Positions 29,661-40,522 of a stretch of DNA of 64,000 bases are shown piece by piece; the first letter of the stretch is position 1, and every line of letters starts with the position of its first letter. The stretch is from Blasia pusilla. Lineage: Eukaryota; Marchantiophyta; Marchantiopsida; Blasiales. A model generated the notes under the pieces. The model was not told the origin of the DNA and did no database searches. It worked only from the letters and a program-made list of their open reading frames with translations. Position numbers and translations under genes: made by a program. Location of the stretch: positions 27,156,001 to 27,220,000 of the forward strand of contig CM114274.1 in the NCBI GenBank assembly GCA_050084515.1, read 5' to 3'.

Positions 29661-32154
29661 GAGAGCAGAAATCCATGAGTTGTTGTTGCTGACTTTGTGT
29701 GTTTTGAATCAAGAATTCTTGATCAAATCCAAATCTCACAAGCTTCTTGGTTGTCCTGTTGGACCTCCGAGCTGATTCTGGCTCCTCAGCAATATTGTCT
29801 CTTCTTCGATACACATGGGTGTATTCCTCAAGGGGAGTGACGACCTTAGTGGTAAGTCCTTCATCTGGCTGCACAGAAGTAGAAGGGAGATCTGCATTTT
29901 CTTCCTTCACTTCTTCAAGCACATAATCAGGAGAAGTAACCGGATTGGCAACTGACTCCTCAAACACAGAAGTTGGAACTTGATTTTCATTGAAGATGAC
30001 ATCCCTGCTCTTGATAATCTTCTTGGTGGCAAGGTTATACATTCGATATCCCTTGCAATCTGGCTGAAGGCCAAGATGTATGCACTTCAAAGATCTAGGA
30101 TCCAATTTCTTTCTCTGCTCCTTAGGGATAAGAACAAAAGCTTCAACACCAAAGACCCGAATCATAGACACATCAGGTTGTGTTCCTGACCATGCCTCTT
30201 CAGGGGTTTTGCTTGCAAGAGCTCTGGTAGGACTAAGATTACGCAGGAGATTTGCATACCTGGTTGCCTCAAACCAATATCCTTTGCTTAACTTGGAATC
30301 ACCAAGCATGCAGTTGGTCTTTGTGACCAGCGTACGATTTAATCTCTCTGCAACTCCGTTCTGTTGAGGACTATCCCTTGCTGAAGATTGATGTGTAATC
30401 CCTTTTTCAACAAGATACCTGTCAAACTCTTGGTTGAAGAATTCTCCACCTCCATCAGATCTGAAGATTTTGACTTTCTTCCCAATTTGAGTTTCTGCCC
30501 AATCAGCAAATGCTTTGAACTTCTGTAGAACATCTCGCTTCAGTTTCAGAGGAAACACAAAAGATTTCCTTGTACAATCGTCGACGAAAGAGACATAGTA
30601 TAAGGCACCTCCAAGGGACTTCATCTCGAAAGGACCACATACGTCACTATGGATCAGGCCAAGCCTGGGCTCAAACCTAGACTTCGCTGTTACAGGAAAA
30701 CTTCTCTTGCTGTGTTTTCCCTTGATGCAGAATTTACAGAAGAATTGAGAAGGAATAGTGAACTTTGTACCTGTGGTAACTTGTTGAAGTTGCCTCATAC
30801 CTTCCGCACTCAGATGCCCCAACCTTCGATGCCAGAGTAGGAAAGTTGACTCAACTTGGGCAAGGTTTGCCTTGACCTTCATGGTACAAGTTCCATCTAG
30901 ATGGTAAAGAGATCCACATGGGGACAAGCGAGAATAAGCCACCACTTGACCTTTCTGGTTGAGGAAAGAATACACCTCGTTTTCGTCAAGTCTAACCTTG
31001 ATGCCATCATTTTTCAATTGCGTAGTAGCAATCAAATTGTGGAAATTCTCATGGTATAGGACATCTGTTAGTTTGATAACATTGATGTGAGTCCCAACCT
31101 TAGTGTAGATGGTAGCACTCCCACTCATTGATATGCTGCAGAGAACTCCATTAGCAATAGAGACGGTGAATGGAGTTATACTATGTATCTCATCAAGCAT
31201 TCGTGCCTCTCCACACATGTGTCTGGACAAACCACCGTCAATGATCCATATATCCGATGCCTTCTGGATAGAAGACATGGACAGCATGTTGGATTCTAAA
31301 GAATCACTCTCGTTTAGAGTCGTGAAAGTATTGACTGATGGGCGCACATGGCCTTTTCCCTTTAACTTTCGCTTCTTGATCTCTTCCTCCCTCTCTGCCT
31401 CAAACTTGATTCTCTTGAAACAATCTAAGGCTATGTGCCCGGTCTTTTCACAAAATGTGCAGATGAGGTGAGATAGAACCTTCTTCTTCTTCTTCTTCAC
31501 CTTCTCCTGCTCCTTACTTCTGGCGTTGCTTGTGCCCTTGATCTTGGAACTTGATGTGAAGTTGATTTGATCAGATTCAAACTCACATAGACGCTGGTTA
31601 GTGTTCTCCTCGCGTTGGATCACACCAGTAGCATACTCCATGGTTAAAGTAGAAGATGCTCTCTCAGATATCATGTTTAATGCAAAAGCATATTTCCTAC
31701 CAAGGGTCATACAAAGAGCACCTACCTTTTGATTTTCATCCATAAGTAGGCCTCCAGAAATAAGGGCATCAAGGTAAATGTTTACTAGATCAATATGATC
31801 AGAGATGGGGGTCTCCCCATTATGCCTAAGGTTTCCTAGCTTCTGCCAATTTCTAAGTAAGTTAGTACTGGCAGTTGTAGCATAAACCTTCTTCAAAGCC
31901 TCCCACATCTCATAAGCTTTATCATACGATCGAGACCTTTCTTTACATGGTTTCGACATGTTGGAAACCATGTAGCTAATGGCCAGATTGTTATCTCTAT
32001 TCCAATCCTTCATTGTCATCTCAGTTGGAGTCGGGATGTCTATGATCAGATTCAGTAGGCATTTTCCAGCCAATAGAATTCTGATGTCGTAAGACCATTC
32101 CCTCCAGTTTTCTGACGTAAGAGGATTGATGGGTATCATGTAACTGGATACCAT
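29629..32154 (-). CDS. gag-pol: copia-1 gag-protease-integrase polyprotein part
   Basis: 841 codons starting MVSSYMIPINPLTSENWREW. In order: UBN2-type gag (residues about 10-200), zinc knuckle CTFCEKTGHIALDC (about 233-246, complete CX2CX4HX4C), protease WIIDGGLSRHM (about 300-311, Asp-Gly-Gly instead of Asp-Ser-Gly, probably inactive), GAG-pre-integrase LWHRRLGHLS with CKFCIKGKHSKRSF, and integrase core with all three acidic residues (HSDVCGP, FRSDGGGEF, NGVAERLNRTL). A linker RVIFVFGVEAF-like region continues to RSNRTTKKLVRFG. The frame runs into a stop at 29,629 after a frameshift that takes the reading away from RT. The start is supported by the position 127 bp after the LTR. Confidence 0.93.
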   Translation of the reverse strand: MVSSYMIPINPLTSENWREWSYDIRILLAGKCLLNLIIDIPTPTEMTMKDWNRDNNLAISYMVSNMSKPCKERSRSYDKAYEMWEALKKVYATTASTNLLRNWQKLGNLRHNGETPISDHIDLVNIYLDALISGGLLMDENQKVGALCMTLGRKYAFALNMISERASSTLTMEYATGVIQREENTNQRLCEFESDQINFTSSSKIKGTSNARSKEQEKVKKKKKKVLSHLICTFCEKTGHIALDCFKRIKFEAEREEEIKKRKLKGKGHVRPSVNTFTTLNESDSLESNMLSMSSIQKASDIWIIDGGLSRHMCGEARMLDEIHSITPFTVSIANGVLCSISMSGSATIYTKVGTHINVIKLTDVLYHENFHNLIATTQLKNDGIKVRLDENEVYSFLNQKGQVVAYSRLSPCGSLYHLDGTCTMKVKANLAQVESTFLLWHRRLGHLSAEGMRQLQQVTTGTKFTIPSQFFCKFCIKGKHSKRSFPVTAKSRFEPRLGLIHSDVCGPFEMKSLGGALYYVSFVDDCTRKSFVFPLKLKRDVLQKFKAFADWAETQIGKKVKIFRSDGGGEFFNQEFDRYLVEKGITHQSSARDSPQQNGVAERLNRTLVTKTNCMLGDSKLSKGYWFEATRYANLLRNLSPTRALASKTPEEAWSGTQPDVSMIRVFGVEAFVLIPKEQRKKLDPRSLKCIHLGLQPDCKGYRMYNLATKKIIKSRDVIFNENQVPTSVFEESVANPVTSPDYVLEEVKEENADLPSTSVQPDEGLTTKVVTPLEEYTHVYRRRDNIAEEPESARRSNRTTKKLVRFGFDQEFLIQNTQSQQQQLMDFCSQFNVVICSWI

Positions 32155-32266
32155 GGTTGCTAATTTTGCAGCTGTGTCAATATAGGGAGAAAGAAATATT
32201 TTCCTTTCACAGAAATTCTTACTCCCTTATGATTTGTTGCACGTTGCTATTCTATGAAAAGCAATC

Positions 32267-32280
32267 GTGGGCCCATAACC
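32267..32280 (-). promoter_or_regulatory. copia-1 primer binding site (half-tRNA type)
   Basis: Directly after the 5' LTR the minus strand reads GGTTATGGGCCCAC. This is complementary to the anticodon region of plant initiator tRNA-Met (GTGGGCCCATAACC), not to its 3' end. Such a site implies priming by a tRNA fragment cleaved in the anticodon loop, as is established for Drosophila copia. Confidence 0.75.
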
Positions 32281-32991
32281 TGTTGAAATCAGAATTCTAC
32301 TTCCTCTCAGATCTTACTTTTAAAACTTTAAAAGAATAGAAAGATAGTAGATCCCGACATGATCTTCCACTGAACCATGTACATGAGGGTAATCACTTAC
32401 AAACCTGAAAGAGTAAACCTGAAAATGGATTGCATGTAGAACTGGTCTACAACTTCTATTGAGAATTGGGTGCTTGAAAGGCAACACCTTATTAGAATAC
32501 ACAAGTCCTGAAGAGAGGTGGTTGAAACCAAGATGCAGGAGTTTGTGCTAGATTGGTTCTTGGAGCATTCTCCACACCAATGCACATTCCTTCTTAGTTG
32601 ATCAAAGCACCAGCAGAGGTTCAGGTATGTAGGAGCTAATCTCAAAACCCACAGCCTTAGAGGGCAGGAGTAGAAGTGAATCAAAGAAGAAGGGAAGAGA
32701 GGGGGACTTATATAGTTTCCTAGAAGAGACCAGCAAAAGGGACCACTGCATGGTAGGGCAAGGTGGAAGGGACAGCACAACAGGCCAACACAGCAGGGGG
32801 AGGCCAGCACACCATGTGCACAATTTAACATAACCAAAACTCACAAGAATAGTTAAAGAGGTAACTAGTAGACTAATTGAGACTTGTAACTATGATAAAC
32901 TTCCAACCATAGTTTGCAGAACTAACCATAGTTAAAAAAAAAAAAAAAAACTGGAAGAAAACAACAGACAATTTTTTGTGAAATCCTAACA
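32281..32991 (-). repeat. copia-1 5' LTR
   Basis: 711 bp, TGTTGAAATC to CCTAACA on the plus strand. Minus-strand TATA box CTATATAAG at 32,707-32,715. Near-identical to 27,440-28,152. Confidence 0.92.
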
Positions 32992-34091
32992 CTCTCTTCA
33001 TTTTCATTGCTTATTTAATTGATCATCAATTTATCAAGAATGCATCTTGGTGGCATTATAATCTGCACCAGCATTAGCATTGATACATTGAGTTGAAGTA
33101 GTTGATGGCCACTCATCTCAAAGTCATCATCCATTCACATCTCACCAATCACAAGCTATCATCTGAAAAGATATGCTCATCATTCTCTCATCCCTTCTTG
33201 TAGTCCTTCTCTCTATATTTATTGTCACTACTTATAATTAACAATATATTTCAATATCATTATAATGCGCACAACCATTAATGTTAATACACTGAGCCAA
33301 AGTGGTTGGTGGCTATTTATCTCTGAGCCGTCATTCATTTGCATCTAACAAATCACTAGCGATTGATTATGTCAGATTTATTTCAAGCTATTAATATAAT
33401 AAGATAATTTGCCTAATTAGTTTTGTGTTGGATGCTGGGATTTTGTATTCCTCTTTTGCATGTCTTCCCTTCTTCCCTTATTGGGATGTTTTTGTCTTTC
33501 CTTGTTAAGGTTTGTTGTTAGAATAAAGTGGATGTTCTTCATATTTAAAAAAAGAAAGAAAAAGAAAAGTATGTCATCTATGGCTAACTATATATTTTCC
33601 TTGTAAAGCAATTAAGCTATAATCTTCCCTACAAGAAGGTTACATTTTCATCGGCGAAGAAATGAAAAATTGATAACTTTGTTTATACGAAGTGACTATC
33701 ATGGAATATGCTAACCATGCTCCACCTATGCCCTTACGAAATTCTTAACATATATTTAGCATTACAACTATAGGAACCTAGGAACAAAAATGTGAATAAA
33801 TTGAATCAAATAAATATGTTTTTTCTACTTATATACTACTTCTTATTTATAGTTTAGAAGATTTTTTCGTAAGGATTTGGTGTGTTGGATGCTTGGGCAA
33901 AACACACCATGGCCAAGCTTTGTGCCGCCAAACAAGCACCAAGAAGCAAAAGTGTATCATGAGACATGCCACCAATGATTTTCTTCTTTTTGTAGTAAAA
34001 GTATTTGGGCACTCTTTTGATTCTTCCCCGAAACATATGATGATTCTTCCCCAAAAAATCATACTATTATACGCGTTAGCTCATTCTTAAG
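32992..34091. other. AT-rich flank with diverged direct repeat
   Basis: No gene. Two related blocks (about 33,052-33,180 and 33,258-33,370, spacing about 206 bp) share ATTATAATSYGCAC-like starts, a GAGTTGAAGTAGTTGATGGC-like middle and CATTCACATCT-like ends. Positions 33,890-34,060 contain short overlapping open frames on both strands without recognisable product. Confidence 0.45.
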
Positions 34092-34525
34092 TGTCATGTG
34101 CGTATATACACATTGCTACACAACATACATCTCTGCCACCGAAAAGACACATAGACACGCACGATCCCATGCTAATTCATGGCATCCAAACAATGAGACG
34201 AGAAGTATCAAAATATCCTCCAATGTAAATCATGTCAAATCTCGCATCACATCTCTCAGACCAAACTCTCCATGGTATGCACTCTCTCTCAAACCAAACC
34301 CACTCTCTTAATGAGAGGCTTGGGTTCCACACGCAAGGCAAGGAGGACCATAGCTCTACCATCTCATGCCAAGAGGTTCAACAAAGAGAGCATATGAGCT
34401 CTCGAGCTCTCTCTCTTGGAGGTATATCCCTTCCCTCTCCCAAGCTCTCTCCTCGATAACCTATGCTCGCAGGTCATCTTCTTGGCTCTTGACCTGCTGT
34501 AGCGGGTCAAGGTCCACTTCCCAAA
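34092..34525 (-). mobile_element. Gypsy-MT copy B, truncated 3' LTR
   Basis: The edge TGTCATGTGCG (34,092) resembles the right edge of the solo LTR at 3,416. The rest aligns with 46,200-46,510 (CAGACCAAACTCTC, AATGAGAGGCT, CAAGGCAAGGAGGACCATAG, AAAGAGAGCATATGAGCTCT, CCACTTCCCAAAGTGG). It stops near 34,525, where plus-strand integrase sequence starts. No target duplication could be matched with the other end at 46,710. Confidence 0.65.
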
Positions 34526-35443
34526 GTGGAAGCGAGATACAACTGGAGCTTGTTGGCATGGTGAGAGTGATGAAGAGTTGGTACCACAATGGCACGCGAC
34601 AGCCCATTTGGGCTTGTTGGCTATGGAGAGCCTGATTGCTGAGACTTTGATGACAAGGTTTGATGGAGAGTCCTTAGATCCATAGGCCATTGAGGAGACG
34701 ACAGGTGGCCGAGATATTCCCAACAATGGAGTAGTCTTGGAGTACCTGCGTATTGGCATCGTCGCGAGCACAATGGGTGCTAGAGAGGGGGATCGGATCC
34801 TACAGCAAGCCAGACGGTTCTTGTGGGAGGGGACACATGTGTTTCGAGTTTGGGAGGATGGTTGAGTGTGTATAGTGCCTCATCCTTCACAAAGATCACG
34901 TTTGGATCGTCATGCCCACGAGGAGTTGGGTCATTTTGGAGTGAAGCGGACGTACAGCTTGCTCCAGATACAGTATTGGTAGCGAGGCATATAGACAACT
35001 CTTCAGCATTTTGTTGCCAAGTGCGTGGTTTGTGATTGGGTGTGGGCATCGTTCAATGCTCCGACTCCACAGTTGCATCCATTTCCCATCATGGAGTTAA
35101 GTTATAGATGGAGTTTGGATTTTGCACGACTTGTACCTTTAACGGAGCGCCATAGTCGTTATGTGTTGGTGATGTCCGCGCACTTCTCGAAGTGGATAGA
35201 GTTGGTTGCATTGCCTGACAAAGCGCGTGACAGAGTAGCATATGCCTTCCTAGATCGAGTGGTAAGTCATTACGGTGCACTAGCTGAGGTGTTGACAGAC
35301 CACGGTATAGAGTTCCACGGGGAGTTTCAAGCCTTGTGTGATCATGAGTTGATCGACCACCGCACCACTTTGCGAGATCATCCTAAGGCGGATGGACTAG
35401 CGGAGAGGGTTGTGCGGACGGTGAAGAGAGGATTACGCAAGTA
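34526..35443 (+). pseudogene. pol: integrase of Gypsy-MT copy B, inverted, part 1
   Basis: Begins at GATACAACTGG, which is 59,649 in copy C. After a degraded zinc-binding part (HAHEELGHFGVKRTYSL region near 34,915), an open frame (35,025-35,443) gives LSYRWSLDFARLVPLT (first Asp), YVLVMSAHFSKWIELVALPD, EVLTDHGIEFHGEFQ (second Asp) and HPKADGLAERVVRTVKRGLR (Glu). The DDE core is thus intact. It lies on the plus strand while RT and RNase H of the same copy are on the minus strand. It is cut at 35,443 by the copia-2 insertion and resumes at 40,523. Confidence 0.85.
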
Positions 35444-35902
35444 TGTTGGATTCTCAACATTCACTCCTCTGAGCACCATTGATCTGATCGACCCCCTTTT
35501 ATGAGGAGAAGCCTGGATCGATGGTTCCGACTTAGACGTCGAAGGAGTCATAGTAATATGACGTAGGTGGTTTACGGAGTAGCGTTACTAGGTTTATCTA
35601 ACCCTATATTGCATCAGGGTGCGGGGCACCCTGATGCAATATAGGGTTAGATAAACCTAGTTTTTGCAAAGTAGAAATTTTTTTCTATTAATAGAAATGA
35701 AGAAAAATAGGTGAAAACCCTAGTTTTCCCGATTAGTCAAATAGTCGGGAGCCGCAGCGGTGGCGCATTCTCGTATGTCGAGTTATCTCCCAGTTGAGGT
35801 TCCATCGAAGCTCTTCTGTGAGCGCACGGACGGACTAGGCCACTTTGTATCTCTAAGTTTTTAAAAGATTTCAGTGATTTCGTCACTTTCTGTTTTCTCA
35901 CA
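35444..35902 (+). repeat. copia-2 5' LTR
   Basis: 459 bp. Contains an exact hairpin with 34-bp arms (35,588-35,621 and 35,627-35,660, loop CGGGG). It differs from the 3' LTR mainly just after this hairpin, where the 3' copy has about 37 additional bases rich in TTACATGCA. Confidence 0.92.
35588..35660. repeat. 34-bp perfect hairpin in copia-2 LTR
   Basis: The left arm starts CTAGGTTTATCTAACC and ends GCATCAGGGTG; the right arm is its exact complement; the loop is CGGGG. The 3' LTR has the same structure with 31-bp perfect arms (40,174-40,204 and 40,210-40,240). Confidence 0.95.
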
Positions 35903-35914
35903 TGGTATCAGAGC
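35903..35914 (+). promoter_or_regulatory. copia-2 primer binding site (tRNA-iMet)
   Basis: TGGTATCAGAGC abuts the 5' LTR and is an exact match to the complement of the 3' end of plant initiator tRNA-Met. Confidence 0.92.
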
Positions 35915-35974
35915 AATAGGTTTTCCAGTATTTTGTATCTGGCGATCTAGTGTGTTTGCACAAAATCTTGAGAG

Positions 35975-37147
35975 ATGGCTACTTCTTCGTCAGTTCGTGC
36001 TCGCCCTCCTCCGCTGAGTGAAGGGAAGTTAGATGGGTCTAACTATACGTTGTGGAAGCTCAAAATGAGAACTGTTCTCGAATCATTTGAGATCTGGGAA
36101 ACTGCCATAGGGGTCGATTCAAATCCACAAGCTAGTTTGAGTTCTGCATGTTCATCTTCATCTAGGGATATTGATCCCGTTGTATTGTTGGCATGGAGAT
36201 GCAGAAACGCTGATGCTCTATATGCGATTGTCACGAATGTAACTGATTCTGTCATGACTCTCATTCAACATACAACCACTGCTGCTGAGGCGTGGAACAT
36301 TTTGAAGAATTAGTATGAAACGAGGAATGAGACTCGGATTCAAAATCTGGTGAATCAGCTTACATTCGAGAAATTTTCAGAAGGAGAAAGCACGGAGCAG
36401 TTTTTGACAAGGATCAAGAATCTTCAAGATCAGATGGCGTCTGTAGAAATTTCAAAATCTAGCGAAGATTTGGCACATCGGTGCATAAGGATTTTGCCTC
36501 CAAGGTATGACAGTTTGGTCATTGCACTGAATACTCAAGTAAGACCTACGCCGCTTACTTTTGAACAATTTAGAACAATGTTGGTAGAAGAGGAAATGCG
36601 CTTCAAAGCAAGAGAGGGAAGTGATGCAGCATTTACTGCCAACGTACAGAGAGGTAGAAATCAGGATTACAGTTCAAATGTTAGGAAGAAATTTCCAAGA
36701 AAAACCTTCAAATGCTTTTACTCTGGTAAGCTAGGTTATCTTATCAAAGATTGTAGAAAGAGGAGTCAGGATGAGAAGAACGGTTGTTTAAGACCTAAGA
36801 AGGAGTCTAGAAATTCTGTAGAACTGGGAGAACATGAAGTAGATGCTTGGGTAGCAATAGAAGAGTTTTGCACACATGCAGAACATTCCACTAAGACAAA
36901 GAGTGAAGATGCACGGGTGCTCGATAGTGGAGCATCTAGGCATATGACCAATCATAAGGATTGGTATAGCTACTTACAGCCTCTACGGGAGCCCATCATT
37001 GTTACTGTTGGGAATAATGCAAAGTGCCCTGTAGAAGGGAAAGGCACAATTTCTTTAGTCTCACAAAAAGGAGATGAAAAGAAGTTAAGCGATGTCTTTG
37101 ACGTACGAGTTGAAGCGAAATTTGATTTCAGTGGCAGTATTATGTGA
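35975..37147 (+). pseudogene. gag: copia-2 gag and protease
   Basis: Starts MATSSSVRARPPPLSEGKLD 61 bp after the primer site. A UBN2-type gag (DGSNYTLWKLKMRTVLESFE) runs to an in-frame TAG at 36,313. The same frame continues (ETRIQNLVNQLTFEKFSEGE). The zinc knuckle reads CFYSGKLGYLIKDC, with the second Cys and the His replaced, so RNA binding is likely lost. The protease site VLDSGASRHMTNH is intact (about 36,919-36,957). The frame closes at 37,145 after a frameshift near 37,095, where the integrase frame takes over. Confidence 0.9.
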
Positions 37148-38195
37148 TCGTGACCTAGAAGTTCGTTTCAAGAAAACTGGAGCAGTCATTGAGGATGCCA
37201 ATGGGAAAGTAGTGGATGAAGGTATACGACGTGGAAATATCTATGAGTTGTATGCTTTCACGACAAGTGTAGGTACAGATCTTAGAAGCAGTAAGTTGTG
37301 GCATGAAAGATTTGGTCACCTAAGCTTTCCTTTACTAAGTCAGATGCAGAAATCTGGTATGGTTGCTGATTTACCAACAATTTCTGGAGTGTCGGATACT
37401 TGTGAAGCTTGTATGATGGGCAAGCAACACCGACAACCATTTCCACATGAGTCCAGCAATAGGGCAAAGGCTCCTCTAGAGTTGATACATGCTGACCTCT
37501 GTGGTAAAATGAGAACAGTGGCATTAGGTGGTTCTTCCTACTTCTTTTTAGTTGTCGACGATTATAGTAGGAAGATGTGGGTGTATTTCCTTCGTGATAA
37601 GGCAAGTGCTTTTGGAAAATTTAAAGTATGGCACAAGCTGGTTGAGAATGAGACAGGAAAGAAGGTACAAAAGCTTCGCATCGATCGAGGAGAATTCTTA
37701 TCAACAGAATTCAAGAAATATTTGGGAGAGCATGGAATCAAGCGACAAATAACCACGGTACATACACCACAACAAAATGGAGTTGTTGAGCATCGAAACC
37801 ATACAGTGGTGGAGATGGCAAGATGTATGATGAAAGCAAAAGGTTTGATAGAAGGATTTTGGGCTGAAGCAGTTAATACTGCCGTATACATTCTAAATAG
37901 AAGTGCTACCAAGTCAATGCAAGGCATGACTCCTCATCAATCATACTCATGTAAGGTACCATCAGTCCAACATTTCAGGACTTTTGGTAGTGAGTGTTTT
38001 GTACATATTCCTGAAGCATCCAAGACCAAGTTGGAGTCCCAAGGCAGGAAATGCATCTTTATGGGATACAGTGATGAGTCTAAAGCTTATCGCCTTTTGT
38101 GTCCTGAGGAAAAGAAGATGCTTGTGAGTCGTGATGTGGTGTTCCAGGAACAGCCTCGTCAAGTGGCGGATATCAGTGGTCCGTCCACATTATGA
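37092..38195 (+). pseudogene. pol: copia-2 integrase
   Basis: 367 open codons. GAG-pre-integrase: LWHERFGHLSFPLLSQM, then CEACMMGKQHRQPF (zinc-binding Cys pair). The core has HADLCGK (Asp), KLRIDRGEFLSTEF (Asp retained but the usual GG shortened to G) and TPQQNGVVEHRNHTVVEMAR (Glu). A C-terminal segment CIFMGYSDESKAYRL follows. TGA at 38,193 ends the frame, and the linker to RT (38,196-38,526) has stops. The missing residue in the second motif may impair catalysis. Confidence 0.9.
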
Positions 38196-38526
38196 TCAAA
38201 CGAAGAGATAACCCACCAGAGCACACCACAAATGTTTACACCTGATCATCAAGAAGAAGAATTTGGTGATGATTACAAAGAGCAACCTGCTCTTCCACTA
38301 CGGTCGTCATACCCTAAGTGGATAAAGCACCTCTTGGATGGTAAGGATCTACCAGCAACTGATGGAAGTTGTTACACATCCAAGGAGATCCAAGAGACTA
38401 GAGGAGCAGAGTAGAGCTTCCGCACATCTCGTCAACATGGCCCTGATGACAGAGGTCTTGAAGGTGGAAGAGCTATCATGCTTGGATGAGGCCCTGGCTC
38501 ATCCTCAATGGAGAGAGGCCATGTAG

Positions 38527-39420
38527 ATGGAGATGGACGCTATTCAGAGAAATGAAACTTGGACTTTGGTTGAAAAGCCAAAGGACAGGAAGATAATACG
38601 CACCAAGTGGGTGTATAAGACCAAGTACAAGTCAGATGGTACATTGGATAAATTCAAAGCAAGGTTGGTCGCACAAGGATGCTCACAAATCAAAGGTTTT
38701 GACTACTATGAGACTTTTGCTCCCACTGCAAGGATGACAACCATTCGAATTTTTCTAGCGGTTGCAGGAACAAGACGTTGGCCTGTATACCAATACGATG
38801 TGAAGTCTGCTTTTCTGAACGGGAGTCTCAAGGAGGAGGTATATATTTCTCAACCACCAGGTTTTGAGACACCCGGATTAGAAGAGAAAGTTTGTTTACT
38901 TCATCGAGCATTGTATGGGTTGAAGCAAGCCCCAAGGGTATGGTATCAACGAATAGATACATTCTTTCGAGAGAAGGGTCTCATCAAGAGTCCTTCAGAA
39001 GAAAATTTGTATGTGTTTTGCGAAGATGGGATGTATATGTTGATAGTCTTGTATGTGGATGATCTGATCATCATAGGAGACTACATTAAGAAAATAGAGG
39101 AAATGAAGGGAGTGTTGAAATCTGAGTTTGAAATGTCAGATTTAGGTCTTTTGCACTACTTTATAGGATGGGAAATTTGGCAACAGTCAGATTCTATTTT
39201 TCTCTCTCAACAGAAGTATGCTAGAGAAATCTTGAAGGCATTCGGAATGACTGAGTGTAAGGCAGTGGTCTTGCCAATGGAGGTAGAGTTGAAACTCTCG
39301 ATGGAGGATGTTTCACCATTGGTAGATGAAAAGTTGTACAGAAAGCTTGTAGGCAGTTTGATTTTTTTGTGTAACAAGAGATGGGCGGACATTAGTTTCA
39401 TTTGTGGGAGTGTTGAGTAG
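38527..39420 (+). pseudogene. pol: copia-2 reverse transcriptase
   Basis: 297 open codons. RVT_2 landmarks in order: NETWTLVEKPKDRKIIRTKW, FKARLVAQGCSQIKGFDYYE, YQYDVKSAFLNGSLKEEVYI, LYGLKQAPRVWY, and the catalytic VLYVDDLIIIGD. The stop TAG directly before the Met (38,524-38,526) interrupts the polyprotein just upstream, and the frame closes at 39,418, before RNase H. The downstream 39,421-39,598 needs a different frame. Confidence 0.9.
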
Positions 39421-39598
39421 GTTCTCAACTAAGCCTCGTGAGAACCATTGGAAGGAGGGATGCGTGTGTTGAAGTACATCAAAGGCACTATCGAGCACAA
39501 AGATCACCTATGGAGCAGGGGACGGAAATAATGACTTTTGTGACTCGGATTGGGCAGGAGATTCAGATTCTCGAAGATCAGTTTCGGGTTATTGCTTC

Positions 39599-39997
39599 TT
39601 GGTAGGATCAGGTGTGGTGTCATGGGTCAGCAAGAAGCAACCTACAATGGCTCTTTCTTCTACCGAGGCAGAGTACAAGGCGGCTTGTTATGCTTCTTGT
39701 GAAGCAGTATGGTTGAGATGGATATTGGAGGACATAGGAGAAGCACCCGAAAGTGCTACTGTAATGTGGTGTGACAATCAGAGTTGCATTGCCATAGCAC
39801 ATAATCCTGTGTTTCATGCTCGTACAAAGCACATAGAGATCGAGTACCACTTTGTTCGTGAATTGATTGAGAGAGAGGTTTTGAAGTTAGTCTATTGTCC
39901 AACAGAGGATAACCGTGTAGACATCTTCACGAAAGCCTTGAGCGGTGATCAGCTTCACCGACATCTGAAGGGTCTTGGCATAGGTCCAAGACAGTAG
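39599..39997 (+). pseudogene. pol: copia-2 RNase H
   Basis: The first catalytic Asp lies upstream in another frame (CDSDWAGDSDSRRSVSGY, about 39,540-39,590). The open frame then gives SKKQPTMALSSTEAEYKAAC (Glu), VMWCDNQSCIAIAHNP (Asp), HARTKHIEIEYHFVRELIE and NRVDIFTKALSGDQ. It ends at 39,995, about 30 bp before the GGGGGG polypurine tract (40,021-40,026). Confidence 0.88.
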
Positions 39998-40026
39998 TCC
40001 ACATGAGAGTGGATATTGACGGGGGG

Positions 40027-40522
40027 TGTTGGATTCTCAACATCCACTCCTCTGAGCACCATTGATCTAATCGGCCCCCTTTTATGAGGAGAAGCCTGGA
40101 TCGATGGTTCCGACTTAGACGTCGAAGGAGTCATAGTAATATGACGTAGGTGGTTTACGGAGTAGCGTTACTAGGTTTATCTAACCCTATATTGCATCAG
40201 GGTGCGGGGCACCCTGATGCAATATAGGGTTAGATAAACCAAAATGCAAAATTATATGCAAAATTTACATGCATGTTACATGCAAGGTTACATGAAATTT
40301 TTTTCTATTAATAGAAACAAAGAAAAATAGGTACAAATCCTAGTTTTCCCAAGTAGTCAAATAGTCTAGAGCCGCAGCGATAGCGCATTCTCGTATGTCG
40401 AGTTATCTCCCAGTTCAGGTTCCATCGAAGCTCTTCTTTGAGCGCACGGACGGACTAGGCCACTTTGTATCTCTAAGTTTTGTAAAGATTTCAGTGATTT
40501 CGTCACTTTCTGTTTTCTCACA
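40027..40522 (+). repeat. copia-2 3' LTR
   Basis: 496 bp, TGTTGGATTCTC to TTCTCACA, with the 31-bp-arm hairpin and an extra AT-rich stretch around 40,240-40,300 that is absent from the 5' LTR. Confidence 0.92.

Larger units (their letters stand above)
27440..32991 (-). mobile_element. Ty1/copia element (copia-1), nearly complete
   Basis: 5,552 bp bounded by TGTTGAAATCAG and CCTAACA, with the perfect 5-bp target duplication CTCTC (27,435-27,439 and 32,992-32,996). The coding strand is minus: right LTR, primer binding site, gag-protease-integrase-RT-RNase H, polypurine tract, left LTR. The gene order with integrase before RT is diagnostic for copia. LTRs differ at a limited number of positions, mostly in one segment near 27,890-27,970. 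The coding region has only a few lesions, making this the youngest-looking element in the window. Confidence 0.95.
35444..40522 (+). mobile_element. Ty1/copia element (copia-2), full-length
   Basis: 5,079 bp, TGTTGGATTCTC to TTTTCTCACA, with the perfect target duplication AAGTA (35,439-35,443 and 40,523-40,527). Order: LTR, primer binding site, gag, protease, integrase, RT, RNase H, polypurine tract, LTR. It sits inside a plus-strand integrase fragment, whose sequence is continuous when the element is removed. Several stops and frameshifts are present in coding regions. Confidence 0.95.
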
